Shown here: positions 20,117 through 34,300 of the stretch, piece by piece
Layout: every line of letters starts with the position of its first letter
How positions within the stretch are numbered: position 1 is the stretch's first letter
Origin: Colletes latitarsis
Taxonomy: Eukaryota; Arthropoda; Insecta; Hymenoptera; Colletidae
Direction: 5' to 3'
DNA: 64,000 nucleotides
Assembly (NCBI RefSeq): GCF_051014445.1
Contig: NW_027488408.1
Coordinates: 78,024-142,023, forward strand
Position numbers and translations under genes: made by a program
Notes under the pieces: model-generated
Databases searched by the model: none
Seen by the model: the letters and a program-made list of their open reading frames with translations, nothing else
What the model was told of the DNA's origin: nothing

Positions 20117-22300
20117 TCGCATTTTCCACATACATGTTGAACAGATCCTGGGTTTTTTGTGGTTTGGATCACGTAGTAATGTGGTACCACACTGAAACAT
20201 TCAATTAATCCTGGTCTTGATAAATATTTTAGAGGATAACGCATGTTAGGTCTGGGTTAGGTCTAGGATTTGCCCTCATCAGGCTCATACTTTCGCATGT
20301 TACTCATACTTGATGGCTAGATCCAGGGCTTTTTCTGGATTGGATCACGTAGTAATGTGGTGCCACACTGAAACAGTCGATTAAACCTGGTTTCCATCAA
20401 TATTTTAGAGGACAACGCAAGTTAGGTCTGGGATAGGTCTGGGATTTGCCCTCATCAGGGTCATATTTTCGTGTTCTTCACATACTTGTTGAACGGATCC
20501 TGGGTTTTTTGTGGTTTGGATCACGTAGTAATGTGGTACCACACTGAAACATTCAATTAAACCTGGTCTTGATAAATATTTTGAGGATAACGCATGTTAG
20601 GTCTGGGATGGGTCTGGGATTTGCCCTCATCAGGCTCATACTTTCGCATATTTCTCATACTTGATAGCTAGACCCAGGGCTTTTTCAGGCTTGGATCCCG
20701 TAGTAATGTGGTACCACACTGAAACGGTCCATTAAACCTGGTTTCGATCAGTATTTTAGAGGATAACGCATGTTATGTCTAGGTTAGGCCTGGGATTTGC
20801 CCTGATCAGACACATACTTTCGCATCCTCCACATACTTGTTGAACAGATCCTGGGTATTTTTCTCGTCTAGATCACGTAGTGATGTGGTGCCACACTGAA
20901 ACAGTCCATTAAACCTGGCTTCGATCAATATTTTAGAGGATAACGCATGTTATGTCTAGGTTAGGCCTGTGATTTGCCCTCATCAGACACATACTTTCGC
21001 ATCCTCCACATACTTGTTGAACAGATCCTCGGTATTTTTCTCGTCTAGATCACGTAGTGATGTGGTGCCACACTGAAACAGTCCATTAAACCTGGCTTCG
21101 ATCAATATTTTAGAGGATAACGCATGTTATGTCTAGGTTAGGCCTGTGATTTGCCCTCATCAGACACATACTTTCGCATCCTCCACATACTTGTTGAACA
21201 GATCCTGGGTTTTTCCAGGTTTGGATCACATAGTAATGTGGTACCACACTGAAACATTCAATTAAACCTGGTCTTGATAAATATTTTAGAGGATAACGCA
21301 TGTTAGGTCTGGGTTAGGTCTAGGATTTGCCCACATCAGGCTCATACCTTCGCATATTTCTCATACTTGATGGCTAGACCCAGGGCTTTTTCTGAATTGG
21401 ATCAGGTAGTAATGTGGTACCACACTGAAGCAGTCGATTAAACCTGGTTTCGATCGATATTTTTGAGGATAACGCATGTTAGGTCTAGGTTAGGCCCGGG
21501 ATTTGCCCTCATCAGAGTCATATTTCCGCATTCTTCACATACTTGTTGAACGGATCCTGGGTTTTTTCAGGTTTGGATCACGTAGTAATGTGGTAGCACA
21601 CTGAAACAGTCCATTAAACCTGGTTTCGATCAATATTTTAGAGAATAACGCATGTTAGGTCTGTGATAGGTCTGGGATTTGCCCTCATCAGGCTCATAGT
21701 TTCGCGTTTTTCACATACTTGTTGAACAGATCCTGGGTTCTTTCTGGTTTGGATCTCGTAGTTATGTGGTACCACACTGAAAAAGTCCATTAAACATGGT
21801 TTCGATCAATATTTTAGAGAATAACTCATGTTAGGTCTAGGTTAGGTCTGGGATTTGCTCTCATCAGGCTTGTACATTCGCATATTTCTCATACTTGATG
21901 GCCAGATTCGGGGCTTTTTCTGGTTTGGATCACGTAGTAATGTAAGTCAACACTGAAACAGTCCATTAAACCTGGTTTCGATCAATATTTTTGAGGATAG
22001 CTCATGCTAGGTCTAGGTTAGGCCTGGGATTGGCCCCCATCGGACCCATACTTTCGCATTCTTCACATACTTGTTGAACGGATCCTGTGTTTTTCCCTGA
22101 TTTGGATCACGTAGTAATGTGGTACCACACTGAAACATTCAATTAAACCTAGTCTTGATAAATATTTTAGAGGATAACGCATGTTAGGTCTGGGATAGGT
22201 CTGGGATTTGCCCGCATCAGGCTCATAGTTTCGCATATTCCTCAAACTTGTTGGCCCGATTCTGTGCTTTCACTGGTTTGGATCACGTAGTAATGTTGTA
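20101..22300. repeat. Satellite, block shared with 55-59 kb
   Basis: Monomers from 20101 to about 20720 follow the order seen at about 12.70-13.32 kb. From about 20760 they carry a private CTCGTCTAGATCACGTAGTG variant in two successive monomers (about 20866 and 21043). The same pair recurs at about 55.7/55.9 kb and 58.0/58.2 kb, and the shared order continues to about 22250. The offset to the last copy is about 37.1 kb. Confidence 0.75.
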
Positions 22301-25300
22301 CCACTCTGAAACAGTCGATTAAACCTGGTTTCGAACAATATTTTAAATGATAACGCATGTTAGGTCTTGGTTAGGTCTGGGATTTGCTCTCATCAGGCTC
22401 ATAGTTTCGCGTTTTTCACATACTTGTTGAACAGATCCTGGGTTTTTTCTGGTTTGGATCACATAGTAATGTGGTACCACACTGAAACATTCAATTAAAC
22501 CTGGTCTTGATATATATTTTAGAGGATAACGCATGTTAGGTCTTGGTTAGGTCTGGGATTTTCCATCATCAGACTCATACCTTCGCATTCTTCACATACT
22601 TGTTGAACGGATCCTGGGTTTTTTCTGGTTTGGATCACGTAGTAATGTGGTATCACACTGAAACAGTCCATTAAACCTGGTTTCGATCAATATTTTAGAG
22701 AATAACGCATGTTAGGTCTTGGTTAGGTCTGGGATTTGCTCTCATCAGGCTCGTACTTTCGCATATTTCTCATAGTTGATGGCCAGATTCTGGGCATTTT
22801 CTGCATTGGATCAGGTAGTAATGTGGTACCACACTGAAGCAGTCGATTAAACCTGGTTTCGATCAATATTTTTGAGGATAACGCATGTTAGGTCTAAGCT
22901 AGGCCTGGGATTTTCCCTCATCAGACATATACTTTCGCATTCTTCACATACTTGTTGAACGTATCCTGGGTTTTTTCTGGTTTGGATCACGTAGTAATGT
23001 GGTACCACACTGAAACAGTCGATTAAACCTGGTTTCGATCAATATTTTTGAGAATTACTCATGTTAGGTCTAGGTTAGGCCTGTGATTTGCCCTCATCAG
23101 ACACATACTTTCGCATTCTCCACATACTTGTTGAACAGATCCTGGGTTTTTTCAGGTTTGGATCACGTAGTAATGTGGTACCACACTGAAACATTCAATT
23201 AAACCTGGTCTTGATAAATATTTTAGAGGATAACGCGTGTTAGGTCTGGGTTAGGTCTAGGATTTGCCCACATCAGGCTCATACCTTCGCATATTTCTCA
23301 TACTTGATGGCTAGACCCAGGGCTTTTTCTGGATTGGATCAGGTAGTAATGTGGTACCACACTGAAGCAGTCGATTAAACCTGGTTTCGATCAATATTTT
23401 TGAGGATAACGCATGTTAGGTCTAGGTTAGGCCCGGGATTTGCCCCCATCAGGGTCATATTTCCGCATTCTTCACATACTTGTTGAACGGATCCTGGGTT
23501 TTTTCTGGTTTGGATCACGTAGTAATGTGGTATCACACTGAAACAGTCCATTAAACCTGGTTTCGATCAATATTTTAGAGAATAACGCATGTTAGGTCTC
23601 GGTTAGGTCTGGGATTTGCTCTCATCAGGCTCGTACTTTCGCATATTTCTCATAGTTGATGGCCAGATTCTGGGCTTTTTCTGGTTTGGATCACGTAGTA
23701 ATGTGGTTCCACACTGAAATAGTCGATTAAACCTGGTTTCGATTAATATTTTTGAGGGTAACGCATGTTAGGTCTAGGTTAGGCCTGGGATTTTCCCTCA
23801 TCAGACACATACTTTCGCATTCTTCACATACTTGTTGAACGGAACCTGGGTTTTTTCTGGTTTTGATCACGTAGTAATGTGGTACCACACTGAAACAGTC
23901 AATTCAACCTGGTCTCGATAAATATTTTAGATGATAACGCATGTTAGTTAGGTCTGGGTTAGGCCCGGGGTTTGCCCTCATCAGACTCATACTTTCGCAT
24001 ATTTCTCATACCTGTTGGCCAGATACTTTGCTTTTTCTGGATTGGATCACATACTGATGAAGTACCACACTGAAGCAGTCAATTATACCTGGTCTCGATC
24101 AATATTTTAGAGGATAACGCATGTTTGGCCTGGATTAGGTCCAGGATTTGCCTGCATCAGGTTCATACTTTCGCATATTTCTCATACTTGTTGAACAGAT
24201 CCCTGGCTTTTTCTGGTTTGGATCACGTAGTAATGTGGTACCACTCTGAAACAGTCGATTAAACCTGGTTTCGATCAATATTTTAAATGATAACGCATGT
24301 TAGGTCTGGGATAGGTCTGGGATCTGCCCTCATCAGACTCTTACCTTCGCATTCTTCCCATGCTTGTTGAACAGATCCTGGGTTTTTTCTGGTTTGGATC
24401 ACGTAGTAATGTGGTACCACACTGAAACAGTCCATTAAACCTGGTTTCGATCAATATTTTAGAGAATAACGCGTGTTAGGTCTTGGTTAGGTCTGGGATT
24501 TGCACTCATCAGGCTCATAGTTTCGCGTTTTTCACATACTTGTTGAACAGATCCTGGGTTTTTTCTGGTTTGGATCTCGTAGTAATGTGGTACCACACTG
24601 AAACAGTCCATTAAACATGGTTTCGATCAATATTTTAGAGAATAACTCATGTTAGGTCCAGGTTAGGTCTGGGATTTGCTCTCATCAGGCTTGTACATTC
24701 GCATATTTCTCATACTTGATGGCCAGATTCGGGGCTTTTTCTGGTTTGGATCACGTAGTAATGTAAAACAACACTGTAACAGTCAATTAAACCTGTTTTC
24801 AACCAATATCTTAGAGGATAACGCATGTTAGGCCTAGGCTAGGCCTGGGATTTGCCCTAATCAGGGTCATAGTTTCGCAGTTTTATCATACATGTTGACC
24901 TGACCGAGGGTTTTTCCTACTTTGGATAACGTAGTAAAGTGGTAACACACAGAAACAGTCAACTAAACCTGGATCCGATCAATAATTTAGAGGATAGCGC
25001 ATGTTAGGTCTGGATAAGGTCTGGGATTTGCTCTCATCAGGCTCATACTTGCGCATATTTCTCATACTTGTTGGCCAGATCCTGGGTTTTTTTTCTAGTC
25101 TGGATCACATAGTAATGTGGTACAACACAGAAACAGTCCATTAAACCTGGTTTCGATCAATATTTTAGATGATAACGCATGTTCGGTCTAGGTTAGTCCT
25201 GGGATTTGCCCTCATCAGACTCATACTTTCGCATTCTTCACATACTTGCTGAACAGATCCTGGGTTATTTCTGGTTTGGATCAGGTAGTAATGTGGTACC

Positions 25301-28300
25301 ACACTGAAACAATCGATTAAACCTGGTCACGATCAACATTTTAGAGGATAACGCAAGTTGGGTCTGGGATACGTCTGGGATTTGCCCTCATCTGGCTCAT
25401 ACTTTCGCATTCTTCACATACTTGTTGAACAGATCCTGGGTTATTACTGGTTTGGATCATGTAGTAATGTGGTACCACACTGATACAGTCCATTAAACCT
25501 GGTTTCGATAAATATTTTAAAGGATAACGCATGTTAGGTCTGGGTTAGGGTTAGGATTTGCCCTCATCTGACCCATACTTTCGCATTCTTCACATACTTG
25601 TTGAACGGATCCTGTGTTTTTCTCTGATTTGGATCACGTAGTAATGTGGTACCACACTGAAACATTCAATTAAACCTAGTCTTGATAAATATTTTAGAGG
25701 ATAACGCATGTTAGGTCTGGGATAGGTCTGGGATCTGCCCTCATCAGACTCTTACCTTCGCATTCTTCCCATGCTTGTTGAACAGATCCTGGGTTTTTTC
25801 TGGTTTGGATCACGTACTAATGTGGTATCACACTGAAGCAGTTCATTACAGCTGGTTTCGATCAATATTCTAGAGGATAACGCATCTTAGGTATAGGTTA
25901 GGCCTGGGATTTGCCCTCATCAGACTCATACTTTCGCATATTTCTCATTCTTGTTGGCTAGATCCGGGGCTTTTTCTGGATTGGATCACGTAGTAATGTG
26001 GTACCACACTGAAACAGTCAATTAATCCTGGTTACGATCAATATTTTAGAGGATAACGAACTTTAGGACTAGGTTAGGCCAGGAATTTTCCCTCAACAGA
26101 CTCACACTTTCGCATTCTTCACATACTTCTTGAACAGATCCTGGGTTTTTTCTGGTTTGGATCACGTAGTAATGTGGTACCACTCTGAAACAGTCGACTA
26201 AACCTGGTCTCGACCAATATTTAAGAGGATAACGCAAGTTGGGTCTGGGATAGGTCTGGGATTTGCCCTCATCTGGCTCATACTTTCGCATTCTTCACAT
26301 ACTTGTTGAACAGATCCTGGGTTATTTCTGGTTAGGATCATGTAGTAATGTGGTACCACACTGATACAGTCCATTAAACATGGTTTCGATCAATATTTTA
26401 GAGAATAACTCATGTTAGGTCTAGGTTAGGTCTGGGATTTGCTCTCATCAGGCTTGTACATTCGCATATTTCTCATACTTGATGGCCAGATTCGGGGCTT
26501 TTCCTGGTTTGGATCACGTAGTAATGTAGTACAACACTGAAACAGTCCATTAAACCTGGTTTCGATCAATATTTTTGAAGATAGCTCATGCTAGGTCTAG
26601 GTTAGGCCTGGGATTTGCCCCCATCGGACCCATACTTTCGCATTCTTCACATACTTGTTGTACAGATCCTGGGTTTTTTCAGGATTGAATCAGGCGGTAA
26701 TGTGGTACCACACTGAAACAGTACATAAAACCTAGTCTCGGTCAATATTTTAGAGGATAACGCATGTTACGTCTGGGATAGGTCCAGGATTTGCCCGCAT
26801 CAGGCTCATACTTTCGCATATTTCTCACACTTGTTGGCCAGATCCTGGGCCTTTTCTGGTTTGGATCACGTAGTTATGTGGTACCACTCTGAAACAGTCG
26901 ACTAAACCTGGTGTCGACCAATATTTAAGAGGATAACGCAAGTTGGGTCTGGGATAGGTCTGGGATTTGCCCTCATCTGGCTCATACTTTCGCATTCGTC
27001 ACATACTTGTTGAACAGATCCTGGGTTATTTCTGGTTTGGATCATGTAGTAATGTGGTACCACACTGATACAGTCCATTAAACCTGGTTTCGATAAATAT
27101 TTTTGAGGATAGCTCATGCTAGGTCTAGGTTAGGCCTGGGATTTGCCCCCATCGGACCCATACTTTCGCATTCTTCACATACTTGTTGTACAGATCCTGG
27201 GTTTTTTCAGGATTGAATCAGGCGGTAATGTGGTACCACACTGAAACAGTACATAAAACCTAGTCTCGGTCAATATTTTAGAGGATAACGCATGTTACGT
27301 CTGGGATAGGTCCAGGATTTGCCCGCATCAGGCTCATACTTTCGCATATTTCTCGAACTTGTTGGCCCGTATCTGTGCTTTCCCTGGTTTGGATCACGTA
27401 GTAATGTTGTACCGCCCTGAAACAGTCAATTCAACCTGGTCTCGATAAATATTTTAGATGATAACGCATGTTAGGTCTAGGTTAGGCCTGGGATTTGCCC
27501 TCATCAGTCTCATACTTTCGCATATTTCTCATAACTGTTGGCCAGATACTTTGCTTTTTCTGGATTGGATCACATACTGATGAAGTACCACACTGAAGCA
27601 GTCAATTATACCTGGTCTCGATCTATATTTTAGAGGATAACGCATGTTAGGCCTGGGTTAGGTCCAGGATTTGCCTGCATCAGGCTCATACGTTCGCATT
27701 CTTCACATACTTGTTGAACAGATCCCTGGCTTTTTCTGGTTTGGATCACGTAGTAATGTGGTACCACACTGAAACAGTCGATTACTCCTGGTCTCGTTCA
27801 ACATTTTATAGGATAACGCCGGTTAGGACACGGTTAGGTGTCGGATTTGCCCTCATCAGGCTCATACTGTCGCATATTTCTCATACTTGTTAGCCAGATC
27901 CATTGCTTTTTCTGGTTTGGATCACGTGGTACTGTGGTATCACACTGAAACAGCTCATTACAGCTGGTTTCGATCAATATTTTAGAGGATAATGCATCTT
28001 AGGTATAGGTTAGGCCTGGGATTTGCCCTCATCAGACTCATACTTTCGCATACTTCACATACATGTTGAACAGATCCCCGGCTTTTTCTGGTTTGGATCA
28101 CGTAGTAAAGTGGTACCACACTGAAACAGTCGATTACTCCTGGTCTCGTTCAACATTTTATAGGATAACGCCGGTTAGGACACGGTAAGGTGTCGGATTT
28201 GCCCTCATCAGGCTCATACTGTCGCATATTTCACATACTTGTTAGCCAGATCCATTGCTTTTTCTGGTTTGGATCACGTGGTACTGTGGTATCACACTGA

Positions 28301-31300
28301 ATCAGTCCACGAAACCTGGTTTCGACCAATATTCTAGAGGATAACGCATGTTATGTCTGGGATAGGTCTGGGATTTGCCCTCGTCAGGCTCATACGTTCG
28401 CATTTTTCACATACTTGTTGTACAGATTCCCGGCTTTTTCTGGTTTGGATCACGTCGTAAAATGGTACCACACCGAAACAGTCGATTAATCCTGGTCTCG
28501 AACAATATTTTATAGGATAACGCCGTTTAGGACACGGTTAGGTGAGGGATTTGCCCTCATCAGGCTTGTTCATTCGCATATTTCTCATACTTGATGGCCA
28601 GATTCGGGGCTTTTTCTGGTTTGGATCACGTAATAATGTAGTACAACACTGAAACAGTCCATTAAACCTGGTTTCGATCAATATTTTTGAGGGTAGCTCA
28701 TGCTAGGTCTAGGTTAGGCCTGGGATTTGCCCCGTTCGGACCCATACTTTCGCATTCTTCACATACTTGTTGTACAGATCCTGGGTTTTTTCAGGTTTGA
28801 ATCAGGCGGTAATGTGGTACCACACTGAAACAGTCCATTAAACCTGGTTTCGATCAATATTTTAGAGAATAACGCATGTTAGGACTTGGTTAGGTCTGGG
28901 ATTTGCTCTCATCAGGCTCATAGTTTCGCGTTTTTCACATACTTGTTGAACAGATCCTGGGTTTTTTCTGGTTTGGATCTCGTAGTTATGTGGTACCACT
29001 CTGAAACAGTCGAATAAACCTGGTCTCGACCAATATTTAAGAGGATAACGCAAGTTGGGTCTGGGATAGGACTGGGATTTGCCCTCATCTGGCTCATACT
29101 TTCGCATTCTTCACATAGTTGTTGAACGGATCCTGTGTTTTTCCCTGATTTGGATCACGTAGTAATGTGGTACCACACTGAAACATTCAATTCAACCTGG
29201 TCTCGATAAATATTTTAGATGATAACGCATGTTAGGTCTAGGTTAGGCCTGGGGTTTGCCCTCATCAGACTCATACTTTCGCATATTTCTCATACCTGTT
29301 GGCCAGATACTTTGCTTTTTCTGGATTGGATCACATACTGATGAAGTACCACACTGAAGCAGTCAATTATACCTGGTCTCGATCAATATTTTAGAGGATA
29401 ACGCATGTTTGGCCTGGGTTAGGTCCAGGATTTGCCTGCATCAGGTTCATACTTTCGCATATTTCTCATACTTGTTGAACAGATCCCTGGCTTTTTCTGG
29501 TTTGGATCACGTAGTAATGTGGTACCACTCTGAAACAGTCGATTAAACCTGGTTTCGATAAATATTTTAAATGATAACGCATGTTAGGTCTGGGATAGGT
29601 CTGGGATCTGCCCTCATCAGACTCTTACCTTCGCGATTTTCACATACTTGTTGAACAGATCCTGGGTTTTTTCTGGTTTGGATCTCGTAGTAATGTGGTA
29701 CCACACTGAAACAGTCCATTAAACATGGTTTCGATCAATATTTTAGAGAATAACTCATGTTAGGTCTAGGTTAGGTCTGGGATTTGCTCTCATCAGGCTT
29801 GTACATTCGCATATTTCTCATACTTGATGGCCAGATTCGGGGATCTTCTGGATTGGATCACGTAGTAATGTAGTACAACACTGTAACAGTCCATTAAACC
29901 AGTTTTCAACCAATATCTTAGAGGATAACGCATGTTAGGCCTAGGCTAGTCCTGGGATTTGCCCTAATCAGGGTCATACTTTCGCAGTTTTATCATACAT
30001 GTTGACCTGATCGAGGGTTTTTCCTTCTTTGGATAACGTAGTAAAGTGGTACCACACAGAAACAGTCAACTAAACCTGGATCCGATCAATATTTTAGAGG
30101 AAAACGCATGGTAGGTCTCGGTTAGGTCTAGGATTTGCCCTCATCTGGGTCATACTTTCGCATATTTCTCAAACTTGTTTGCCAGATTCTGGGCTTTCAC
30201 TGGTCTGGATCACGTAGTAACGTGGTACCACACTGAAACAGTCCATTAAACCTGGTTTCGATCAATACTTTTGAAGATAGCGCATGTTAGGTCTGGATAA
30301 GGTCTGGGATTTGCTCTCATCAGGCTCATACTTTCGCATATTTCTCATTCTTGTTGGCCAGATACTTGGCTCCCACTGGTTTGGATCACGTAGTAATGTT
30401 GTACCATACTGAAACAGTCCATTGAACCTGGTCTCGATCAATATTTTAGATGATAACGCCGGTTAGGACTCGGTTAGGTATGGGATTTGCCCTCATCAGG
30501 GTCATACCTTCGCATTTCTCGCATATTTGTTGGCCAGATCCTGTGCTGTCACAGGTCTGGATCTCGTAGTAATGTGGTACCACACTGAAACAGTCAATTA
30601 TACCTGGTCTCGATCAATATTTTAGAGGATAACGCATGTTAGGTCTAGGTTAGGCCTGGGATTTGCCCTCATCAGACTCATACTTTCGCATATTTCTCAT
30701 ACTTGTTGGCCAGATCCTGGGTTTTTTTCTAGTCTGGATCACGTAGTAATGTGGTACAACACAGAAACAGTCCATTAAACCTGGTTTCGATCAATATTTT
30801 AGATGATAACGCATGTTCGGTCTAGGTTAGGCCTGGGATTTGCCCTCATCAGACTCATACTTTCGCATTCTTCACATACTTGTTGAACAGATCCTGGGTT
30901 ATTTCTGGTTTGGATCAGGTAGTAATGTGGTACCACACTGATACAGTCCATTAAACCTGGTTTCGATCAATATTTTTGAGGATAGCTCATGCTAGGTCTA
31001 GGTTAGTCCTGGGATTTGCCCCCATCGGACCCATACTTTCGCATTCTTCACATACTTGTTGGCCAGATCCTGGGCTTTTTCTGGTTTGGATCACGTAGTT
31101 ATGTGGTACCACTCTGAAACACTCGACTAAACCTGGTCTCGACCAATATTTAAGAGGATAACGCAAGTTGGGTCTGGGATAGGTCTGGGATTTGCCCTCA
31201 TCTGGCTCATACTTTCGCATTCTTCACATACTTGTTGAACAGATCCTGGGTTTTTTCTGCTTTGGATCAGGTAGTAATGTGGTACCACACTGAAACAGTC

Positions 31301-34300
31301 GACTAAACCTGGTCACGATCAACATTTTAGAGGATAGCGCCGGTTAGGACTCGGTTAGGTGTGGGATTTGCCCTCATCAGGCTCAAACTTTCGCATATTT
31401 CTCATACTTGTTGAACAGATCCTGGGTTATCTCTGGTTTCGATCATGTAGTAATGTGGTACCACACTGATACAGTCCATTAAACCTGGTTTCGATCAATA
31501 TTTTTGAGGATAGCTCATGCTAGGTCTAGGTTAGTCCTGGGATTTGCCCCCATCGGACCCATACTTTCGCATTCTTCACATACTTGTTGGTCAGATCCTG
31601 GGCTTTTTCTGGTTTGGATCACGTAGTTATGTGGTACCACTCTGAAACACTCGACTAAACCTGGTTTCGATCAATATTTTAGATGATAACGCATGTTCGG
31701 TCTAGGTTAGGCCTGGGATTTGCCCTCATCAGACTCATACTTTCGCATTCTTCACATACTTGTTGAACAGATCCTGGGTTATCTCTGGTTTCGATCATGT
31801 AGTAACGTGGTACCACACTGATACAGTCCATTAAACCTGGTTTCGATAAATATTTTAAAGGATAACGCATGTTAGGTCTGGGTTAGGGTTAGGATTTGCC
31901 CTCATCTGACCCATACTTTCGCATTCTTCACATACTTGTTGAACGGATCCTGTGTTATTCCCTGATTTGGATCACGTAGTAATGTGGTACCACACTGAAA
32001 CATTCAATTAAACCTAGTCTTGATAAATATTTTAGAGGATAACGCATGTTAGGTCTGGGATAGGTCAGGGATTTGTCATCATCAGGCTCATATTTTCGCA
32101 TATTTCTCATACTTGTTGGCCAGATTCTGTGCTTTCACTGGTTTGGATCACGTTGTAATGTTGTACCGCCCTGAAACAGTCAATTCAACCTGGTCTCGAT
32201 AAATATTTTAGATGATAACGCATGTTAGGTCTAGGTTAAGCCTGGGATTTGCCCTCATCAGGCTCATACTTTCGCACACTTCACATACTCGTTGAACAGA
32301 TCCTGGGTTTTTTCTGCTTTGGATCACGTAGTAATGTGGTACCACACTGAAACAGTCCATTAAACCTGGTTTAGATCAATATTTTAGAGGATAACGCATG
32401 TTAGGTCTAGGTTAGCCCTGGGATTTTCACACATCAGACTCATACTTTCGCATTCTTCACATACTTGTTGAACAGATCCCTGGCTTTTTCTGGTTTGGAT
32501 CACGTAGTAAAGTGGTACCACACTGAAACAGTCGTTTAATCCTGGTCTCGATCAACATTTTAGATGATAACGCATGTTAGGTCTAGGTTAGGCCTGGGAT
32601 TTGCCCTCATCAGACTCATACTTTCTCATTCTTCACATTCTTGTTGAACGGATCCTGGGTTTTTTCTGGTTTGGTTCACGTAGTAATGTGGTACCACACT
32701 GAAACATTCAATTAAACCTGATCTTGATAAATATTTTAGAGGATAACGCATGGTGGGTCCAGGTTAGGCCTGGGATTTGCCCTCATCAGACTCATACTCT
32801 CGCATATTTCACATACTTGTTGAACAAATCCCTGGCTTTTTCTGGTTTGGATCACGTAGTAAAGTGGTACCACACTGAAACAGTCGATTAATCCTGGTCT
32901 CGATCAACATTTTAGATGATAACGCATGTTAGGTCTAGGTTAGGCCTGGGATTTGCCCTCTTCAGACTCATACTTTCTCATTCTTCACATTCTTCTTGAA
33001 CAGATCCTGGGATATTTCTGATTTGGGTCAGGTAGTAATGTGGTACCACACTGAAACAGTCGACTAAACCTGGTCACGATCAACATTTTAGAGGATAGCG
33101 CCGGTTAGGACTCGGTTAGGTGTGGGATTTGCCCTCATCAGGCTCATACTTTCGCATATTTCTCATACCTGTTGGCCAGATCCGTTGCTTTTTCTGGATT
33201 GGATCACATAATGATGTAGTACCACACTGAAACAGTCAAACACACCTGGTCTCGATCAATATTTAAGAGGATAATGCATGTTTGGTCTGGGTTAGGTCCA
33301 GGATTTACCCGCATCAGGCTCATACTTTCGCATATTTCTCATACTTGTTGGCCAGATCCTGGGCTTTTTCTGGTTTGGATCACGTTGTAATGTGGTACCA
33401 CTTTGAAACAGTCGATTAAACCTGGTTTCGATCAATATTTTAGATGATAACGCATGTTAGGTCTGGGATAGGTCTGGCATCTGCCCTCATCAGACTCATA
33501 CCTTCGCATTCTTCACATTCTTGTTGGCCAGATTCTGGGCTCCCACTGGTTTGGATCACGTAGTAATATGGTACCACACTGAAACATTCAATTAAACCTG
33601 GTCTTGATAAATATTTTAGAGGATAACGCATGTTAGGTCGGGGTTAGGTCTAGGATTTTCTCTCATCAGTCTCATACGTACGCATTTTTCACATACTTGT
33701 TGAACAGATCCTGGGTTTCTCCTGGTTTGGATCACGTGGTAATGTGGTATCACACTGATACAGCCCATTAATCCTGGTTTCGATCAATGTTTTAGAGCGT
33801 AACGCATGATAGGTCTAGGATACGCCTGGGATTTGTCCTCATCAGGCTCATACCTTCGCATTCTTCACATGCTTGTTGAACAGATCCCTGGCTTTTTCTT
33901 GTTTGGATCACGTTGTAAAGTGGTATCACACTGAAACAGTCGATTAGTCCAGGTCTCGATCAACATTTTATAGGATAACGCCGGTTGGAACACGGTTAGG
34001 TGTGGGATTTGCCCCCATCAGGCTCATACTGTCGCATATTTCTCATACTTGTTAGCCAGATCCGTTGCATTTTCTGGTTTGGATCACGTGGTAATGTGGT
34101 ATCACACTGAAACAGTCCACGAAACCTGGTTTCATCAATGTTTTAGAGGATAACGCATGTTAGGTCTGGGAGAGGTCTGGGATCTGCCCTCATCAGACTC
34201 ATACCTTCGCATTCTTCACATGCTTGTTGAACAGATCCTGGGATTTTCTGGTTTGGAGCACGTAGTAATGTGGTACCATACTGAAACAGTCCATTAAACC

